NCBI RefSeq assembly: GCF_019710585.1
Contig: NZ_JAIFZQ010000004.1
Coordinates: forward strand, 62,001-126,000
Direction of reading: 5' to 3'
From: Arthrobacter sp. MAHUQ-56
GTDB lineage: Bacteria > Actinomycetota > Actinomycetes > Actinomycetales > Micrococcaceae
DNA: 64,000 nucleotides
Positions within the stretch are counted from its first letter, which is position 1. Every line of letters starts with the position of its first letter. Positions 52,549-61,677 of the stretch are shown here, in pieces. The position numbers were made by a program, and so were the translations under genes. The notes below the pieces were generated by a model. The model was not told where the DNA came from. It made no database searches and saw only the letters and a list, made by a program, of their open reading frames with translations.

Positions 52549-53686
52549 GGGACTGTTCGTCGTTCAGGGCCCGGGAGTCCAGCCAGTCCTTGGGCAGCGC
52601 GGGCCTCTTGGGCGAACCCGCACGGCCCCGGGGGCCTTCGGCGTCCACTCCCGGGTAGGGCGAGTCCAGGTCCAGTTCCGCGAGGGTATCGCGCAGCACC
52701 TCAAGGCTGGTGACCAGTGCCAGCCGGGTGCGCAGCTCCCCTCCCACCACGTAGCCCTTGAAGTACCAGGCAATGTGCTTGCGGATTTCCCGCAGCGCCT
52801 TGCCCTCGTCGCCGAAGGTCTCCACCATCAGTTCGGCGTGGCGGTACACGCCCTCGGCCACCTGGCGCAGGTTGGGCCGGTGCCGGACGTCACTGCCCTC
52901 GAACGCAGCCTGCAGGTCGCCGAACAGCCAGGGCCGGCCCTGGCAGCCGCGGCCCACCACCACGCCGTCGACGCCGGTCTCCCGGACCATCCGGACGGCG
53001 TCCTCGGCAGACCAGATGTCGCCGTTGCCCAGCACCGGGATGTCCGGCAGCGCCTCGCGGAGGCGTGCGATCGCGGACCAGTCGGCCTGGCCGGAGTAGA
53101 ACTGGGCGGCGGTACGGCCGTGGAGGGCGACGGCGGCGACGCCGGAATCGCGGGCGATGCGGCCGGCGTCGAGGTAGGTCAGGTGGTCGTCGTCGATCCC
53201 CTTGCGCATCTTGATGGTCAGGGGGACGTTGCCCTTGGAGGCTTCCTTGACGGCGGTCTGCACGATGGCGGTGAAGAGGTCGATCTTCCACGGCAGCGCG
53301 GACCCGCCGCCGCGCCGGGTGACCTTGGGGACGGGGCAGCCGAAATTGAGGTCGATGTGGTCGGCCCGGTCCTCCTCCACCAGCATCCGCACGGCGGCGC
53401 CCACGGTACCGGGGTCCACACCGTACAGCTGCACGGACCGGACCTTTTCGTCGTCGTCGTGGGAAATGATCCGCAGGGACTCGGGGGTCCGTTCCACCAG
53501 CGCGCGCGAGGTGACCATCTCCGCCACGTACATGCCGCCGCCGTATTCACGGCAGAGCCTGCGGAAGGCGGAATTGGTGATGCCGGCCATGGGCGCCAGG
53601 ATCACCGGCGTGTCCACAGTGATGGGACCCAGCTTCAGGGGCGGGAGTTCCAGCTTGGGGGCGGGAGAAGTTGCTGCAACAGTCAC
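52508..53686 (-). CDS. dusB: tRNA-dihydrouridine synthase (DusB-type)
   Basis: The FMN enzyme reduces uridines in the tRNA D-loop. I start it at GTG 53686 (393 aa, MTVAATSPAPKLELPPLKLG). Signatures are VILAPMAGITNSAFRRLCREYGGGMYVAEMV, DLNFGCPVPKVTRRGGGSALPW with the catalytic cysteine, and VALHGRTAAQFYSGQADWSAI. GVVVGRGCQGRPWLFGDL is the FMN phosphate site. The frame extends upstream to 53737 without conserved sequence. Confidence 0.93.
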   Translation of the reverse strand: MTVAATSPAPKLELPPLKLGPITVDTPVILAPMAGITNSAFRRLCREYGGGMYVAEMVTSRALVERTPESLRIISHDDDEKVRSVQLYGVDPGTVGAAVRMLVEEDRADHIDLNFGCPVPKVTRRGGGSALPWKIDLFTAIVQTAVKEASKGNVPLTIKMRKGIDDDHLTYLDAGRIARDSGVAAVALHGRTAAQFYSGQADWSAIARLREALPDIPVLGNGDIWSAEDAVRMVRETGVDGVVVGRGCQGRPWLFGDLQAAFEGSDVRHRPNLRQVAEGVYRHAELMVETFGDEGKALREIRKHIAWYFKGYVVGGELRTRLALVTSLEVLRDTLAELDLDSPYPGVDAEGPRGRAGSPKRPALPKDWLDSRALNDEQSRDIAAAELDVSGG

Positions 53687-53817
53687 CTGTCCATTGTTGC
53701 AAAGCCGGGCAAATCGGTAATTTCCGTCGAGGGCCAAAGACCCGGTGCAGGTTTGCGCCCGGCGCCGGCGTGGCGCGGGAACCGATCCCCCGGCCAGCGT
53801 CAGCCGCGGTGAGCCCG

Positions 53818-55287
53818 TCAGCCGCGGTCAGCCCGCCGGCCCCGCCGGGTAACCGTGTCAGCGGGAGGCTCGACGGCGGCGCGCCGGCTGCGTTCCTCAA
53901 GCGCGGCTGCGGCGAGCGCCCCGGTGTCCGCGATGTCGTCGGAATGGACGTGCCCGTCGTCGTGCCCCGCGCCGGTTGCCGCGCTCCCCGCTGGCGCTGC
54001 CCCCGTGGCCTCGATCCTCGTGGCTTTGACCACCAGCACGGCGATCAGCGTGGTGACGGGGATGGCGAGCACCAGCCCGATGGACCCCACGAGTGTCCGG
54101 ATGACCTCTTCGGAGAGTTCGGCGCTGGTGAGGGTGTCCATCAGCGGCCGGTCGTACAGCATGACGATGATCAGGATGGGTAGCGCGGCCCCGGCGTAGG
54201 CGAAGGCGATGGTGTAGACGGTGGAGGCGATGTGGTCCCGGCCGATCCGCATGGCGGACGTGAACAGCTTCCGGGCGCTGCTGGCGGGAGCCAGTTCGTA
54301 GAGCTCCCACACGGCTGAGGCCTGCGTGATGGTGACGTCGTTCAGAACGCCCAGCCCGGAGATGATCAGCCCGCACAGGATCACCCCCGAAATGGAGATG
54401 TTGGCCGAGGTGTTGACCAGCGTGGCGGCGTCGTGGCTGCCCACCCCGGCCAGGTTGGCGGCGTCGGTGGCCCACGCGGCGAGCAGCGCCGTGATGCCCA
54501 GGCCAAAGATGGTGCCCAGCAGCGCGGTGGAGGTACGGGCGGAGAAACCGTGGGCGAAATACAGCACGCCGATCATGATCACGATGGAGCCCACCAAGGC
54601 CAGCAGCAGGGGCGGCTTCCCCTCGACGAGTCCGGGAAGCATGAAGCTGGCCAGCACGAAGTAGGCGCCCACCAGGCCGACCAGGGCACGCAGGCCCCGC
54701 CACCGGGCGACGGCGATGACCACCACGGCGTAGAGCACGGCGAGCAGGACGATCGGCAGGGTACGGACGAAGTCCACGAAGATGTAGGCGGGCGAGCCCT
54801 GTGAACCGGATGCGCCCTGAGCGTTCGAGAGGTTCAGATAGCGGATCTGGTCCCCGGGCTTGACGCCGTGGGAGGAGGCAACGTCCGGGTTGATGACCAC
54901 CTTGACCGGGCTCCCGCCTTTGTCCGGCTCGGTAAAGGCAAAGGTGCATTCCGAGCCCTGCTGGTGCGGCTGCTGCTGGCCTGAACCCTGCTGGCCGGAA
55001 CCTTGTTGGCTGGAACCCTGCTGGCTGCCCTGCATGCAGCTTTCGGTCACTACGTTCTGGATGGTTCCCGTGTCGAACGTCACCCCCGCGGCCGCGGAGT
55101 AGGGGTTCGCGAGGGAAATCCCTTCCTTGCTGCCGGACGGCCACAGCGCGGCCATCCCCGCGAGGGTGAGCAGCGCCAGCGGTATGAGTACGGCCGCCAG
55201 GATGCGGTTCGCCTTCCTGCGGGCGGCCATCGCTTGGGGGCTCGGCTCCGAATGTTCCATGGAGGCGTGGGAGTGACCGGCGCCCAT
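53818..55287 (-). CDS. YibE/F-like multi-pass membrane protein
   Basis: The 489-aa protein has one N-terminal helix (about 28-48) and an extracytoplasmic domain with a Gln/Ser/Gly repeat (GSQQ-GSSQQ-GSGQQ, about 87-107). Seven to eight transmembrane helices follow (about 170-425), then a charged, His-containing tail. VRTLPIVLLAVLYAVVVIAVARWRGLRALVGLV, SANISISGVILCGLIISGLGVLNDVTITQASAVWEL and FAYAGAALPILIIVMLYDRPLMDTLTSAELSEEVIRTLVGSIG define the YibE/F family. Function is not established. It is divergent from the alpha/beta hydrolase gene. Confidence 0.85.
   Translation of the reverse strand: MGAGHSHASMEHSEPSPQAMAARRKANRILAAVLIPLALLTLAGMAALWPSGSKEGISLANPYSAAAGVTFDTGTIQNVVTESCMQGSQQGSSQQGSGQQGSGQQQPHQQGSECTFAFTEPDKGGSPVKVVINPDVASSHGVKPGDQIRYLNLSNAQGASGSQGSPAYIFVDFVRTLPIVLLAVLYAVVVIAVARWRGLRALVGLVGAYFVLASFMLPGLVEGKPPLLLALVGSIVIMIGVLYFAHGFSARTSTALLGTIFGLGITALLAAWATDAANLAGVGSHDAATLVNTSANISISGVILCGLIISGLGVLNDVTITQASAVWELYELAPASSARKLFTSAMRIGRDHIASTVYTIAFAYAGAALPILIIVMLYDRPLMDTLTSAELSEEVIRTLVGSIGLVLAIPVTTLIAVLVVKATRIEATGAAPAGSAATGAGHDDGHVHSDDIADTGALAAAALEERSRRAAVEPPADTVTRRGRRADRG
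54974..55029 (-). repeat. 15-bp tandem repeats in the YibE/F-like gene
   Basis: Units of the type tgctggctggaaccc recur about four times and encode the S-Q-Q-G-x pentads. The copies differ at one to three bases each. Confidence 0.75.
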
Positions 55288-55307
55288 CAGCAGTTGAACC
55301 TCATGTA

Positions 55308-55335
55308 TTGAACTCTACGTGGGGCGCCATAGGGT
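55308..55335 (+). promoter_or_regulatory. Putative promoter of the alpha/beta hydrolase gene
   Basis: TTGAAC (55308-55313) and TAGGGT (55330-55335) are 16 nt apart and place the start of transcription near 55342. Confidence 0.45.
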
Positions 55336-55372
55336 TTGATAAATGGACCATCGGGACGGGGAGGTGACAGGC

Positions 55373-56206
55373 ATGGGCAACCATGGAACAGGCATGCGTG
55401 GCACACAAGGCAGCGGAACACAGCGCAGTGGAACACGGGGCAGCGGTGCACAGGACCGGGGCACACAGGACAGCAGCGGAGTTGCCGCCGGGCAGGCAGC
55501 GGCAGTTCCCGCCCACCGGCCGGTGCTCAGCGTGCTCCAGGCATCGGGGCCCACCCGCGGGGTGGCGCTGGTGCTGCACGGCGGCAAGGCACACAGCCGC
55601 GAGCCGGTGGAAGCCCGCCACCTGAGCCCGGCCAGGATGGTTCCTTTTGCCAGGCGGATTCACCGGGCCGGCCGCAAGCACGGCCTGGCGGTCTGGTCGC
55701 TCCGCAACAGCGTGCGTGGCTGGAATGGCCCCGACATGTCCGCCCTGCAGGATGCGCGCTGGGCGCTGCGGCAGATCGAGGAGCAGCACCCGGGCGTGCC
55801 GGTGTTCCTGGTGGGCCACTCCATGGGCGGCCTGACCGCCGTCTGCGCCGCCGACCATCCCCAGGTAGACGCCGTGGTGGCCCTGGCTCCGTGGCTGGGC
55901 CCCGAGACCCCGGCCGCCCGCGTGGCAGGCAAGAAGGTCCTGGTGGTCCACGGCACCACTGACCATATGACCAGCCCGGCACAGTCCCTCGCCTTCGCGC
56001 GGCGCGCCTCAGCGGACGCGGCAAGCATGCAGTACGTGGCGCTCAAGGGTGTCGGCCATTTCATGCTCCGCAGGATCCGGGTGTGGGAGACGCTCACCAC
56101 CGGGTTTGTCATCAAGTCCTTCGCCGAGAGTACCGGGGCGGGTGTCCGGCCGCCCCGGGCCTTCCCGCAGCTGCTGCCGGAATCGTCGGTCCACGTCACC
56201 CTGTAA
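55373..56206 (+). CDS. Alpha/beta hydrolase
   Basis: I start the 277-aa protein at ATG 55373 because GGGGAGGTGA lies 4 nt upstream; ATG 55343 and GTG 55364 are in frame. The first 45 residues are a low-complexity Gly/Thr/Gln/Ser array. The hydrolase core has ALVLHGGKAHSREP (oxyanion region), nucleophile elbow VFLVGHSMGGLTAV, KVLVVHGTTDHMTSP (acid) and GVGHFMLRR (catalytic histidine). The substrate is unknown. An acyltransferase gene follows 5 nt later, so the two probably form a lipid-related pair. Confidence 0.82.
   Translation: MGNHGTGMRGTQGSGTQRSGTRGSGAQDRGTQDSSGVAAGQAAAVPAHRPVLSVLQASGPTRGVALVLHGGKAHSREPVEARHLSPARMVPFARRIHRAGRKHGLAVWSLRNSVRGWNGPDMSALQDARWALRQIEEQHPGVPVFLVGHSMGGLTAVCAADHPQVDAVVALAPWLGPETPAARVAGKKVLVVHGTTDHMTSPAQSLAFARRASADAASMQYVALKGVGHFMLRRIRVWETLTTGFVIKSFAESTGAGVRPPRAFPQLLPESSVHVTL
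55400..55474 (+). repeat. Five 15-bp tandem repeats at the start of the hydrolase gene
   Basis: Units start at 55400, 55415, 55430, 55445 and 55460 (type ggcacacaaggcagc) and encode GTQGS-like pentapeptides. The array is near, but distinct from, the 15-bp array in the divergent YibE/F-like gene. Confidence 0.85.
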
Positions 56207-56211
56207 CCTCT

Positions 56212-57057
56212 ATGGCCTGGCGTCCCCCGTCGAACGACCGGTTCTACCGGTCAATGGTCCGGGCTGCGGAGTTCCTGGGCTGGGCTTTCCGGGTGCGGGT
56301 GCACAGCTCGGGCACCGAACACCTTCCCCCGCCCGGAGCCCGGCAGGGCGCCTCCCGCGTGCCGATCCCCGGCTCGGGTGCCGTCTTTGCCATCACGCAC
56401 TTCGGCTACGTGGACTTCGCCGTGGCGGAGCTGCTCCTGTGGAAGCACTCCGGGGCGCAGCTGCGGTTCCTGGTCCACCAGGGCGCGGCGGACCACTGGC
56501 TCGCGGGCCCGGCCATCAGCGCCAGCGGCCACATCGTTGTGGGCTATACCGACCATTCCGGCGCGTATGATGCCGCGGTGGCGAAGCTGCGGGCCGGGGA
56601 ATACCTGGCGGTGTTTCCCGAGGCCGGGGTGAGCCGGAGCTTCACGGTCCGCGAGTGCCGGACCGGGGCAGTCCGGATGGCGGCGGAAGCAGGCGTCCCG
56701 CTCATCCCGGTATCCATTTGGGGCGGGCACCGGGTGCTGACGCGCGGCCACGGATTTTCGGTCCGGCGCGGCTGGCGGGCGCCAATATGCGTCCATGTGG
56801 GCGCACCCACGTTGTTCCAGCCCGACGTCGACGTGGAGGCGGCCACCGGCACACTGCGCAGGAGCCTCCAGGCAGGGATCGACAGCTGCATCGCCGGCTT
56901 CCCGCTGCATCCTGAACCGGGCGACTGGTGGATGCCGGCGCATCTCGGCGGGGGCGCACCCACGGAAGCCGAGCGGCAACTCCTGGACGCGGCGGACGCA
57001 GCCCGCATCCGCCGTCGCCATCCCCGCGAAAAGCAGCCCCCGCCCCAGGCCACATAG
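56212..57057 (+). CDS. 1-acyl-sn-glycerol-3-phosphate acyltransferase-like protein (PlsC family)
   Basis: The 281-aa protein starts at ATG 56212. It has the acyltransferase block I HX4D motif in AITHFGYVDFAVAELLL. A block III-like FPEAGVSRSFTVRECRTGAVRMAAEAGVPLIPVSIWG is seen about 75 residues later. PlsC-family enzymes acylate lysophosphatidate or related glycerolipids at the membrane. A Pro-rich tail follows the domain. It is 5 nt downstream of the hydrolase gene and convergent with a GNAT gene; a GC-rich 10-bp stem overlaps its stop. Confidence 0.82.
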   Translation: MAWRPPSNDRFYRSMVRAAEFLGWAFRVRVHSSGTEHLPPPGARQGASRVPIPGSGAVFAITHFGYVDFAVAELLLWKHSGAQLRFLVHQGAADHWLAGPAISASGHIVVGYTDHSGAYDAAVAKLRAGEYLAVFPEAGVSRSFTVRECRTGAVRMAAEAGVPLIPVSIWGGHRVLTRGHGFSVRRGWRAPICVHVGAPTLFQPDVDVEAATGTLRRSLQAGIDSCIAGFPLHPEPGDWWMPAHLGGGAPTEAERQLLDAADAARIRRRHPREKQPPPQAT

Positions 57058-57088
57058 CTCCGGGACGGGGGCTGCTGAGGCGGTGGGC

Positions 57089-58138
57089 CTAGTCCGAGAC
57101 CACCAGGGTTTCCGCGGCAGCAAGGCGCGCTTTACCGCTCTCCAGCAGCGGCTCGACAGCTGCACGCAGGGCCGCCATGGAGTCGTCGAGTTCCAGCATC
57201 ACAGGGTGCTGATACGCGATGAGCGCCAGGATGTCGCGGACGGCCTCGGCTGCGTCGTCGGCCGGCAGCGACGGCTCGTGCCCCACGAAGACGTCAGTGG
57301 GAGCTTCCCGCCCCGAAGGCTCCGTCCCCTGGTTGTCCATATGGGGCGCGGCGTCCGGGTCCGCGGGCGCCGCATAGCTGACGGCGAACGCGCGGATCCG
57401 CCCCTTCTTGCCCGGCGCAACGCCCGCGCCGAACGCCGACTCCGGCTGGGCCCGCAGCACGATGGCACCGTGGGCTCCCGTGAGCTCGTCGAGGAACAGC
57501 TTCTGCACCTGCCCCACTGACAGCACCCCAGGCGAATCCCAGGCGTGGACTGACGTGTAGTACCGTCCCACCACGTCGGTCAGCTCGACGGAGCCGGTGG
57601 CGAGGTCCATGACGACGTCGGACCCGGCGTTTTCACCGCTGACGGGCCGGCCGCCGTAGTCCTTGTCCGGGAACACGGGAAGCTTCAGGGCGCCGGGTTC
57701 CACGACCACCAGGCGGGAGCGCTGGATGGGTTTGAGCCCAAAGGCTTCAGCGAAGGCGGCGCCGGCGGTGCCAGGCTCCACCTTGGCCCGCAGCCTGCTG
57801 ACGCCCGACGGCGCGTCGGCGGCTTCGCGGCGCAGCATGGTCAGCAGCGTGGCGCCGATGCCGGTGCGGCGGTGGTCGCGCGCCACTTCGACGTAGGCCC
57901 ACAGGCGTTCCGGGTGCAGGGAGGCTTCATACACGACGCCGGCGGCGACGGGAATGCCGACGCCGTCAACGACGTCCTCGGCCACGATGCAGCGGCGCCA
58001 CGGGGTCCCGTTCGTCCCGTTGGAGGACGGCGCCAGGGCGCCGCGGAACTGCCGGGCCTGTGCGGTGTCCGGGTCGCCCCAGATTTCCAGGAGCGCAAGG
58101 TCGTCGCCGTCCCGCCATTCGCGGTAGTCGATGGCCAT
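57089..58138 (-). CDS. GNAT family N-acetyltransferase, two-domain type
   Basis: The 349-aa protein has an N-terminal GNAT domain with AYVEVARDHRRTGIGATLLTMLRREAA (acetyl-CoA-binding R-x-x-G-I-G-A). A second, degenerate half (about 180-340) lacks a clear R/Q-x-x-G-x-G/A loop, as in mycothiol-synthase-like tandem GNATs. The acceptor is unknown. It lies 2 nt downstream of glyS on the same strand and is likely co-transcribed. Confidence 0.8.
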   Translation of the reverse strand: MAIDYREWRDGDDLALLEIWGDPDTAQARQFRGALAPSSNGTNGTPWRRCIVAEDVVDGVGIPVAAGVVYEASLHPERLWAYVEVARDHRRTGIGATLLTMLRREAADAPSGVSRLRAKVEPGTAGAAFAEAFGLKPIQRSRLVVVEPGALKLPVFPDKDYGGRPVSGENAGSDVVMDLATGSVELTDVVGRYYTSVHAWDSPGVLSVGQVQKLFLDELTGAHGAIVLRAQPESAFGAGVAPGKKGRIRAFAVSYAAPADPDAAPHMDNQGTEPSGREAPTDVFVGHEPSLPADDAAEAVRDILALIAYQHPVMLELDDSMAALRAAVEPLLESGKARLAAAETLVVSD

Positions 58139-58140
58139 GC

Positions 58141-59526
58141 TCAGGCGCCGATCAGCCGTGCGGCCAGGTAGCCTTCCACCTTGTCCAGGGAGACGCGTTC
58201 CTGGCTCATGGTGTCCCGCTCGCGGATGGTCACGGCCTGGTCCTCGAGGGTGTCGAAGTCCACGGTGATGCAGAACGGCGTGCCGATTTCGTCCTGGCGG
58301 CGGTAGCGGCGGCCGATGGCGCCGGCGTCGTCGAAGTCGATGTTCCAGTTCTTCCGCAGCTGCGCGCCGAGGTCCTTGGCCTTCGGGGACAGGTCCTCGT
58401 TGCGGCTCAGCGGCAGCACGGCGGCCTTGACCGGGGCCAGGCGCGGGTCCAGCTTCAGCACGGTGCGGACGTCCACGCCGCCCTTGGCGTTGGGGGCCTC
58501 GTCCTCGGTGTACGCGTCAACCAGGAACGCCATGAAGGAGCGGGTCAGGCCGGCCGCGGGCTCGATGACGTACGGGATGTAGCGCTCGTTGGTGGCCTGG
58601 TTGAAGTAGCTCAGGTCCGTGCCGGAGGCCTTGGCGTGCGTGGAGAGGTCGAAGTCGGTGCGGTTGGCGATGCCTTCCAGCTCGCCCCACTCCGAGCCCT
58701 GGAAGCCGAAGCGGTACTCAATGTCCGTGGTGCCCTTGGAGTAGTGGCTGAGCTTTTCCTTCGGGTGCTCAAAGAAGCGCAGGTTCTCCTCGCGGATGCC
58801 CAGGCCGGTGTACCAGGCCATGCGCTCGTTCATCCAGTACTTGTGCCACTCTTCATCCGTGCCGGGCTCGACGAAGAACTCCATCTCCATCTGCTCGAAC
58901 TCACGGGTGCGGAAGATGAAGTTGCCGGGCGTGATCTCGTTGCGGAAGGACTTGCCGATCTGGCCGATGCCGAACGGAGGCTTCTTCCGGGACGTGGTGA
59001 GCACGTTGTTGAAGTTCACGAAAATGCCCTGGGCGGTTTCGGGGCGCAGGTAGTGCAGGCCTTCCTCGCTGGCCACCGGGCCCAGGTAGGTCTTGAGCAG
59101 GCCGGAGAACTCCTGCGGCTCGGTCCACTGGCCGCGGGTGCCGCAGTTGGCGCAGGCAATGTCCTTCAGGCCGTTCTCCGCAGGGCGGCCCTTCTTTTCC
59201 TCGTACTCTTCCTCGAGGTGGTCCGCACGGTAGCGCTTGTGGCAGGAGAGGCACTCCACCAGGGGGTCGGAGAAGACCTCGACGTGCCCGGAGGCTTCCC
59301 ATACCTGGCGCGGCAGGATCACGGAGGAGTCCAGGCCCACCACGTCCTCGCGGCCGCGGACCATGGACTGCCACCACTGGCGCTTGATGTTTTCCTTCAA
59401 CTCGGCACCGAGGGGCCCGTAGTCCCAGGCAGACCGCGAACCGCCGTAGATCTCACCGGCCTGGAACACGAAGCCCCTCCGCTTGGAGAGGGAAATGACC
59501 TGGTCGAGGACGGATTTTGCTGCCAT
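58141..59526 (-). CDS. glyS: Glycyl-tRNA synthetase (homodimeric type)
   Basis: The class II synthetase for glycine has 461 aa, the alpha2 form usual in actinobacteria. It has the N-terminal [35 protein letters not shown] zinc-binding-like insertion carries C-x2-C pairs ([17 protein letters not shown]). Motif 2 lies in [50 protein letters not shown], and the C-terminal anticodon-binding domain ends at 58141. The assigned start [18 protein letters not shown] is conserved-looking. Confidence 0.97.
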   Translation of the reverse strand: MAAKSVLDQVISLSKRRGFVFQAGEIYGGSRSAWDYGPLGAELKENIKRQWWQSMVRGREDVVGLDSSVILPRQVWEASGHVEVFSDPLVECLSCHKRYRADHLEEEYEEKKGRPAENGLKDIACANCGTRGQWTEPQEFSGLLKTYLGPVASEEGLHYLRPETAQGIFVNFNNVLTTSRKKPPFGIGQIGKSFRNEITPGNFIFRTREFEQMEMEFFVEPGTDEEWHKYWMNERMAWYTGLGIREENLRFFEHPKEKLSHYSKGTTDIEYRFGFQGSEWGELEGIANRTDFDLSTHAKASGTDLSYFNQATNERYIPYVIEPAAGLTRSFMAFLVDAYTEDEAPNAKGGVDVRTVLKLDPRLAPVKAAVLPLSRNEDLSPKAKDLGAQLRKNWNIDFDDAGAIGRRYRRQDEIGTPFCITVDFDTLEDQAVTIRERDTMSQERVSLDKVEGYLAARLIGA

Positions 59527-59656
59527 GGGGGTAACTCCAATTTCTACAGGGCCGCTGGGTGCGGTCCGCGGTTGTCAGGCCCCGGCTGCTGCCTGCCTGT
59601 GGCACAGGGGCAACGGGCGGGGCGGATCGGGGAAGATGCGTCAAAAGCTGCGTGTC

Positions 59657-60655
59657 CTAGCCTACCGGCCGGCGCCTCCGCAGCGCTCCCCTGGGCCAGG
59701 GCAGGGTGGCCAGGACGATGGCGCCCAGCGTCAGCAGCGTGCCGAGCACGGTGGCGGGGGCCACAACGGTGCCTGGCGCGGGCAGCGCCAGGTCCAGGGC
59801 GAGCGAGCCCAACAGCTGCCCGGCGATCATGCCCAGCCCCGTGACCAGAACACCGAGGCTGCGGACCAGCAGCGCCCCCAGGCCGATGAAGACGCAGCCC
59901 ATGGGGCCCCCGAGGTAGTACCACCACTCGGCAGGCAGCGGGTTTCCGGGGCCGGCCACCGCCGTCTTCACCGCGAGCGCTGTCCAGAGCACGATGCAGC
60001 CGGCCACGAAGTTGACCAGCGTGGCGGCGATCGGAGTGCCGTAGTGCACGGTGGCTGTGCCGTTCATCGCCTGCTGGAAGCTCATGAGGAAGCCTGCCGC
60101 CACCGGCAGCAGGAGGGGAAGCAGCAGCCCGGCGGCCCCTTCCCCCGGGCCTCCACTGCTGAACCGGGGCGAGACCGCCCAGGCGACGGCGGCAATGGTC
60201 AACAGGCAGCCGATGATCCGGATGCCCGTCACGGACTTCTTCCCGGCCGGCCCGATCCCCAGCCGGTCCACCAGGAGGCCGCTCACGGTCTGCCCGGTGA
60301 CCGTGGCGACGGTGAACAGGGCCACGCCGAGGATGCCCACGGTGAAGGACTGGGCAAAGACGAACAGTGCTCCGATGGCACCGGCCACCACGTAAATGCG
60401 GGGAAAGGCGCGGCTGCGCACGGCCGGGAGGATCCTTGCCAGGCCGGCCCGGCCGCGCGGCAGCACCAGGGAAATGATGATCATGACCAGCAGTCCTGTG
60501 CTGAAACTCACGGCAGCGGCGGCGATCCCGTCACCGAGCCGGGCACCAAGGGCCCCGTTAATGCGGCCCTGGACGGGGATGGCAAGGCCGGAACCCACAG
60601 CCAGGGGAAGACCTGCCAGGACCGGCAGGCGGGAAGGGGAAGTCATTGGATCCAC
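59657..60655 (-). CDS. DMT family transporter, YdcZ/DUF606 type
   Basis: The 332-aa protein consists of two homologous halves of about five transmembrane helices each. The first half shows GSGLAIPVQGRINGALGARLGDGIAAAAVSFSTGLLVM. The second shows GFLMSFQQAMNGTATVHYGTPIAATLVNFVAGCIVLWTA. Each half has the DUF606 Q-x-x-x-N-G motif, so this is a fused duplication. ATG 60655 or 60646 may be the start. It is divergent from the S4-domain gene with only 23 nt between starts. Substrate is unknown. Confidence 0.85.
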   Translation of the reverse strand: MDPMTSPSRLPVLAGLPLAVGSGLAIPVQGRINGALGARLGDGIAAAAVSFSTGLLVMIIISLVLPRGRAGLARILPAVRSRAFPRIYVVAGAIGALFVFAQSFTVGILGVALFTVATVTGQTVSGLLVDRLGIGPAGKKSVTGIRIIGCLLTIAAVAWAVSPRFSSGGPGEGAAGLLLPLLLPVAAGFLMSFQQAMNGTATVHYGTPIAATLVNFVAGCIVLWTALAVKTAVAGPGNPLPAEWWYYLGGPMGCVFIGLGALLVRSLGVLVTGLGMIAGQLLGSLALDLALPAPGTVVAPATVLGTLLTLGAIVLATLPWPRGALRRRRPVG

Positions 60656-60678
60656 TGTAGTTCAGGCATTATTGCTCT

Positions 60679-60912
60679 ATGAGCAACCCCATTGACGACG
60701 TCCCCATCCGCGACAGCATGATCCGCCTGGGGCAGCTGCTGAAGCTGGCCAACCTCGTGGAGGACGGCGTGGAGGCAGCGGAGCTGATCAAGAACGGTCT
60801 GGTCAAGGTCAATGGCGGGATCGAGGACCGCCGCGGCCGCCAGCTGCACAACGGCGACACCGTCACCGTGAACGGCCAGAGCGTCCGCGTCGTCGCGCCG
60901 GAGGCTGGCTGA
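60679..60912 (+). CDS. S4-domain RNA-binding protein
   Basis: The 77-aa protein is essentially one S4 domain: IRLGQLLKLANLVEDGVEAAELIKNGLVKVNGGIEDRRGRQLHNGDTVTVNGQSVRV. Stand-alone S4 proteins of this size (YaaA/RqcP/Hsp15-like) bind rRNA or stalled 50S subunits. The exact role here is not known. It lies in the 23-nt-spaced divergent pair with the DMT transporter and faces the carboxylesterase gene convergently. Confidence 0.85.
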   Translation: MSNPIDDVPIRDSMIRLGQLLKLANLVEDGVEAAELIKNGLVKVNGGIEDRRGRQLHNGDTVTVNGQSVRVVAPEAG

Positions 60913-60949
60913 CGTTCCCCCGAAAGCCGGCCGCCCGCCGTCGTACTTC

Positions 60950-61609
60950 CTACTTCTTGAGCACCTCGTGGGTGAGGAACTCCCCCACGTGCCCGATCTC
61001 CTGCTGGTTGATCCCGTGCCACATGCCGGTGTAGAGCACCTTGGTGAGCTTGACGTGCTTGCGGACCCAGCCCATGGTGTATTCGATCTTGTCCGGGGTG
61101 ATGACGGGGTCCTGCTGGTCCCGGCCCCAGAACATCGGGACGGTGCCGTCCAGTTCATCGTCCCTGAATGTGGGGTCGCCCTCCGCGTCCACCACAAAGC
61201 CTGAGAGCCCGACGACGGCAGCGAAGTCCGTGGGCCGCTGGCGCAGGAGCGTGGTTGCCATGGCCATGCCCATGGAGAACCCGAGCAAAGTGACCGACGG
61301 GTGGCCGGCCCTGATGGTGTCAATCCAGTCGAGGACGTACGCGGATGCCTTCTTGACCTGCTCCAGCGAGTAGTCGATGGACGCCGTGAGCGGGAACCAG
61401 GTGAAGCCCGGCCCCATGGCGATGGGTGCGCGGACGGACGCAACGGCGAAGTCCCCCGGCAGCAGGTCCGCCAGGCTCAGGAGGTCCTGTTCGTTGGCGC
61501 CGTAGCCGTGCAGGAGCACCAGCAGCGGCTTCCCGTCGCGCTGGCCTTCCGGGTGGGACCACAGGACAACGGGGGCAGGAAATACTTGGGCTTCAGTCAT
61601 GGTTTCCAT
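60950..61609 (-). CDS. Alpha/beta hydrolase, carboxylesterase/YpfH type
   Basis: The protein has 219 aa from ATG 61609; ATG 61600 (MTEAQVFPAP) is nearly as likely. The hydrolase motifs are LLVLLHGYGANEQDLLSLADLLPGDFAVASVRAP, nucleophile elbow TLLGFSMGMAMATTLL, VPMFWGRDQQDPVI (acid) and MWHGINQQEIGHV (histidine). This small esterase class hydrolyses short acyl esters or lysophospholipids. It is divergent from the SGNH hydrolase gene, 68 nt apart. Confidence 0.85.
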   Translation of the reverse strand: METMTEAQVFPAPVVLWSHPEGQRDGKPLLVLLHGYGANEQDLLSLADLLPGDFAVASVRAPIAMGPGFTWFPLTASIDYSLEQVKKASAYVLDWIDTIRAGHPSVTLLGFSMGMAMATTLLRQRPTDFAAVVGLSGFVVDAEGDPTFRDDELDGTVPMFWGRDQQDPVITPDKIEYTMGWVRKHVKLTKVLYTGMWHGINQQEIGHVGEFLTHEVLKK

Positions 61610-61677
61610 TCTTACAGTTACCGGAAAGTAGCAACCTACGTTGGCGTAGCCAGCGAACCGGAAGGCAGGATAGGACC

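Noticed and set aside
57033..57075. Terminator-like 10-bp GC stem over the end of the acyltransferase gene
   Set aside because: The stem includes the coding end, has a 23-nt loop and no U-tract; it may be chance complementarity.
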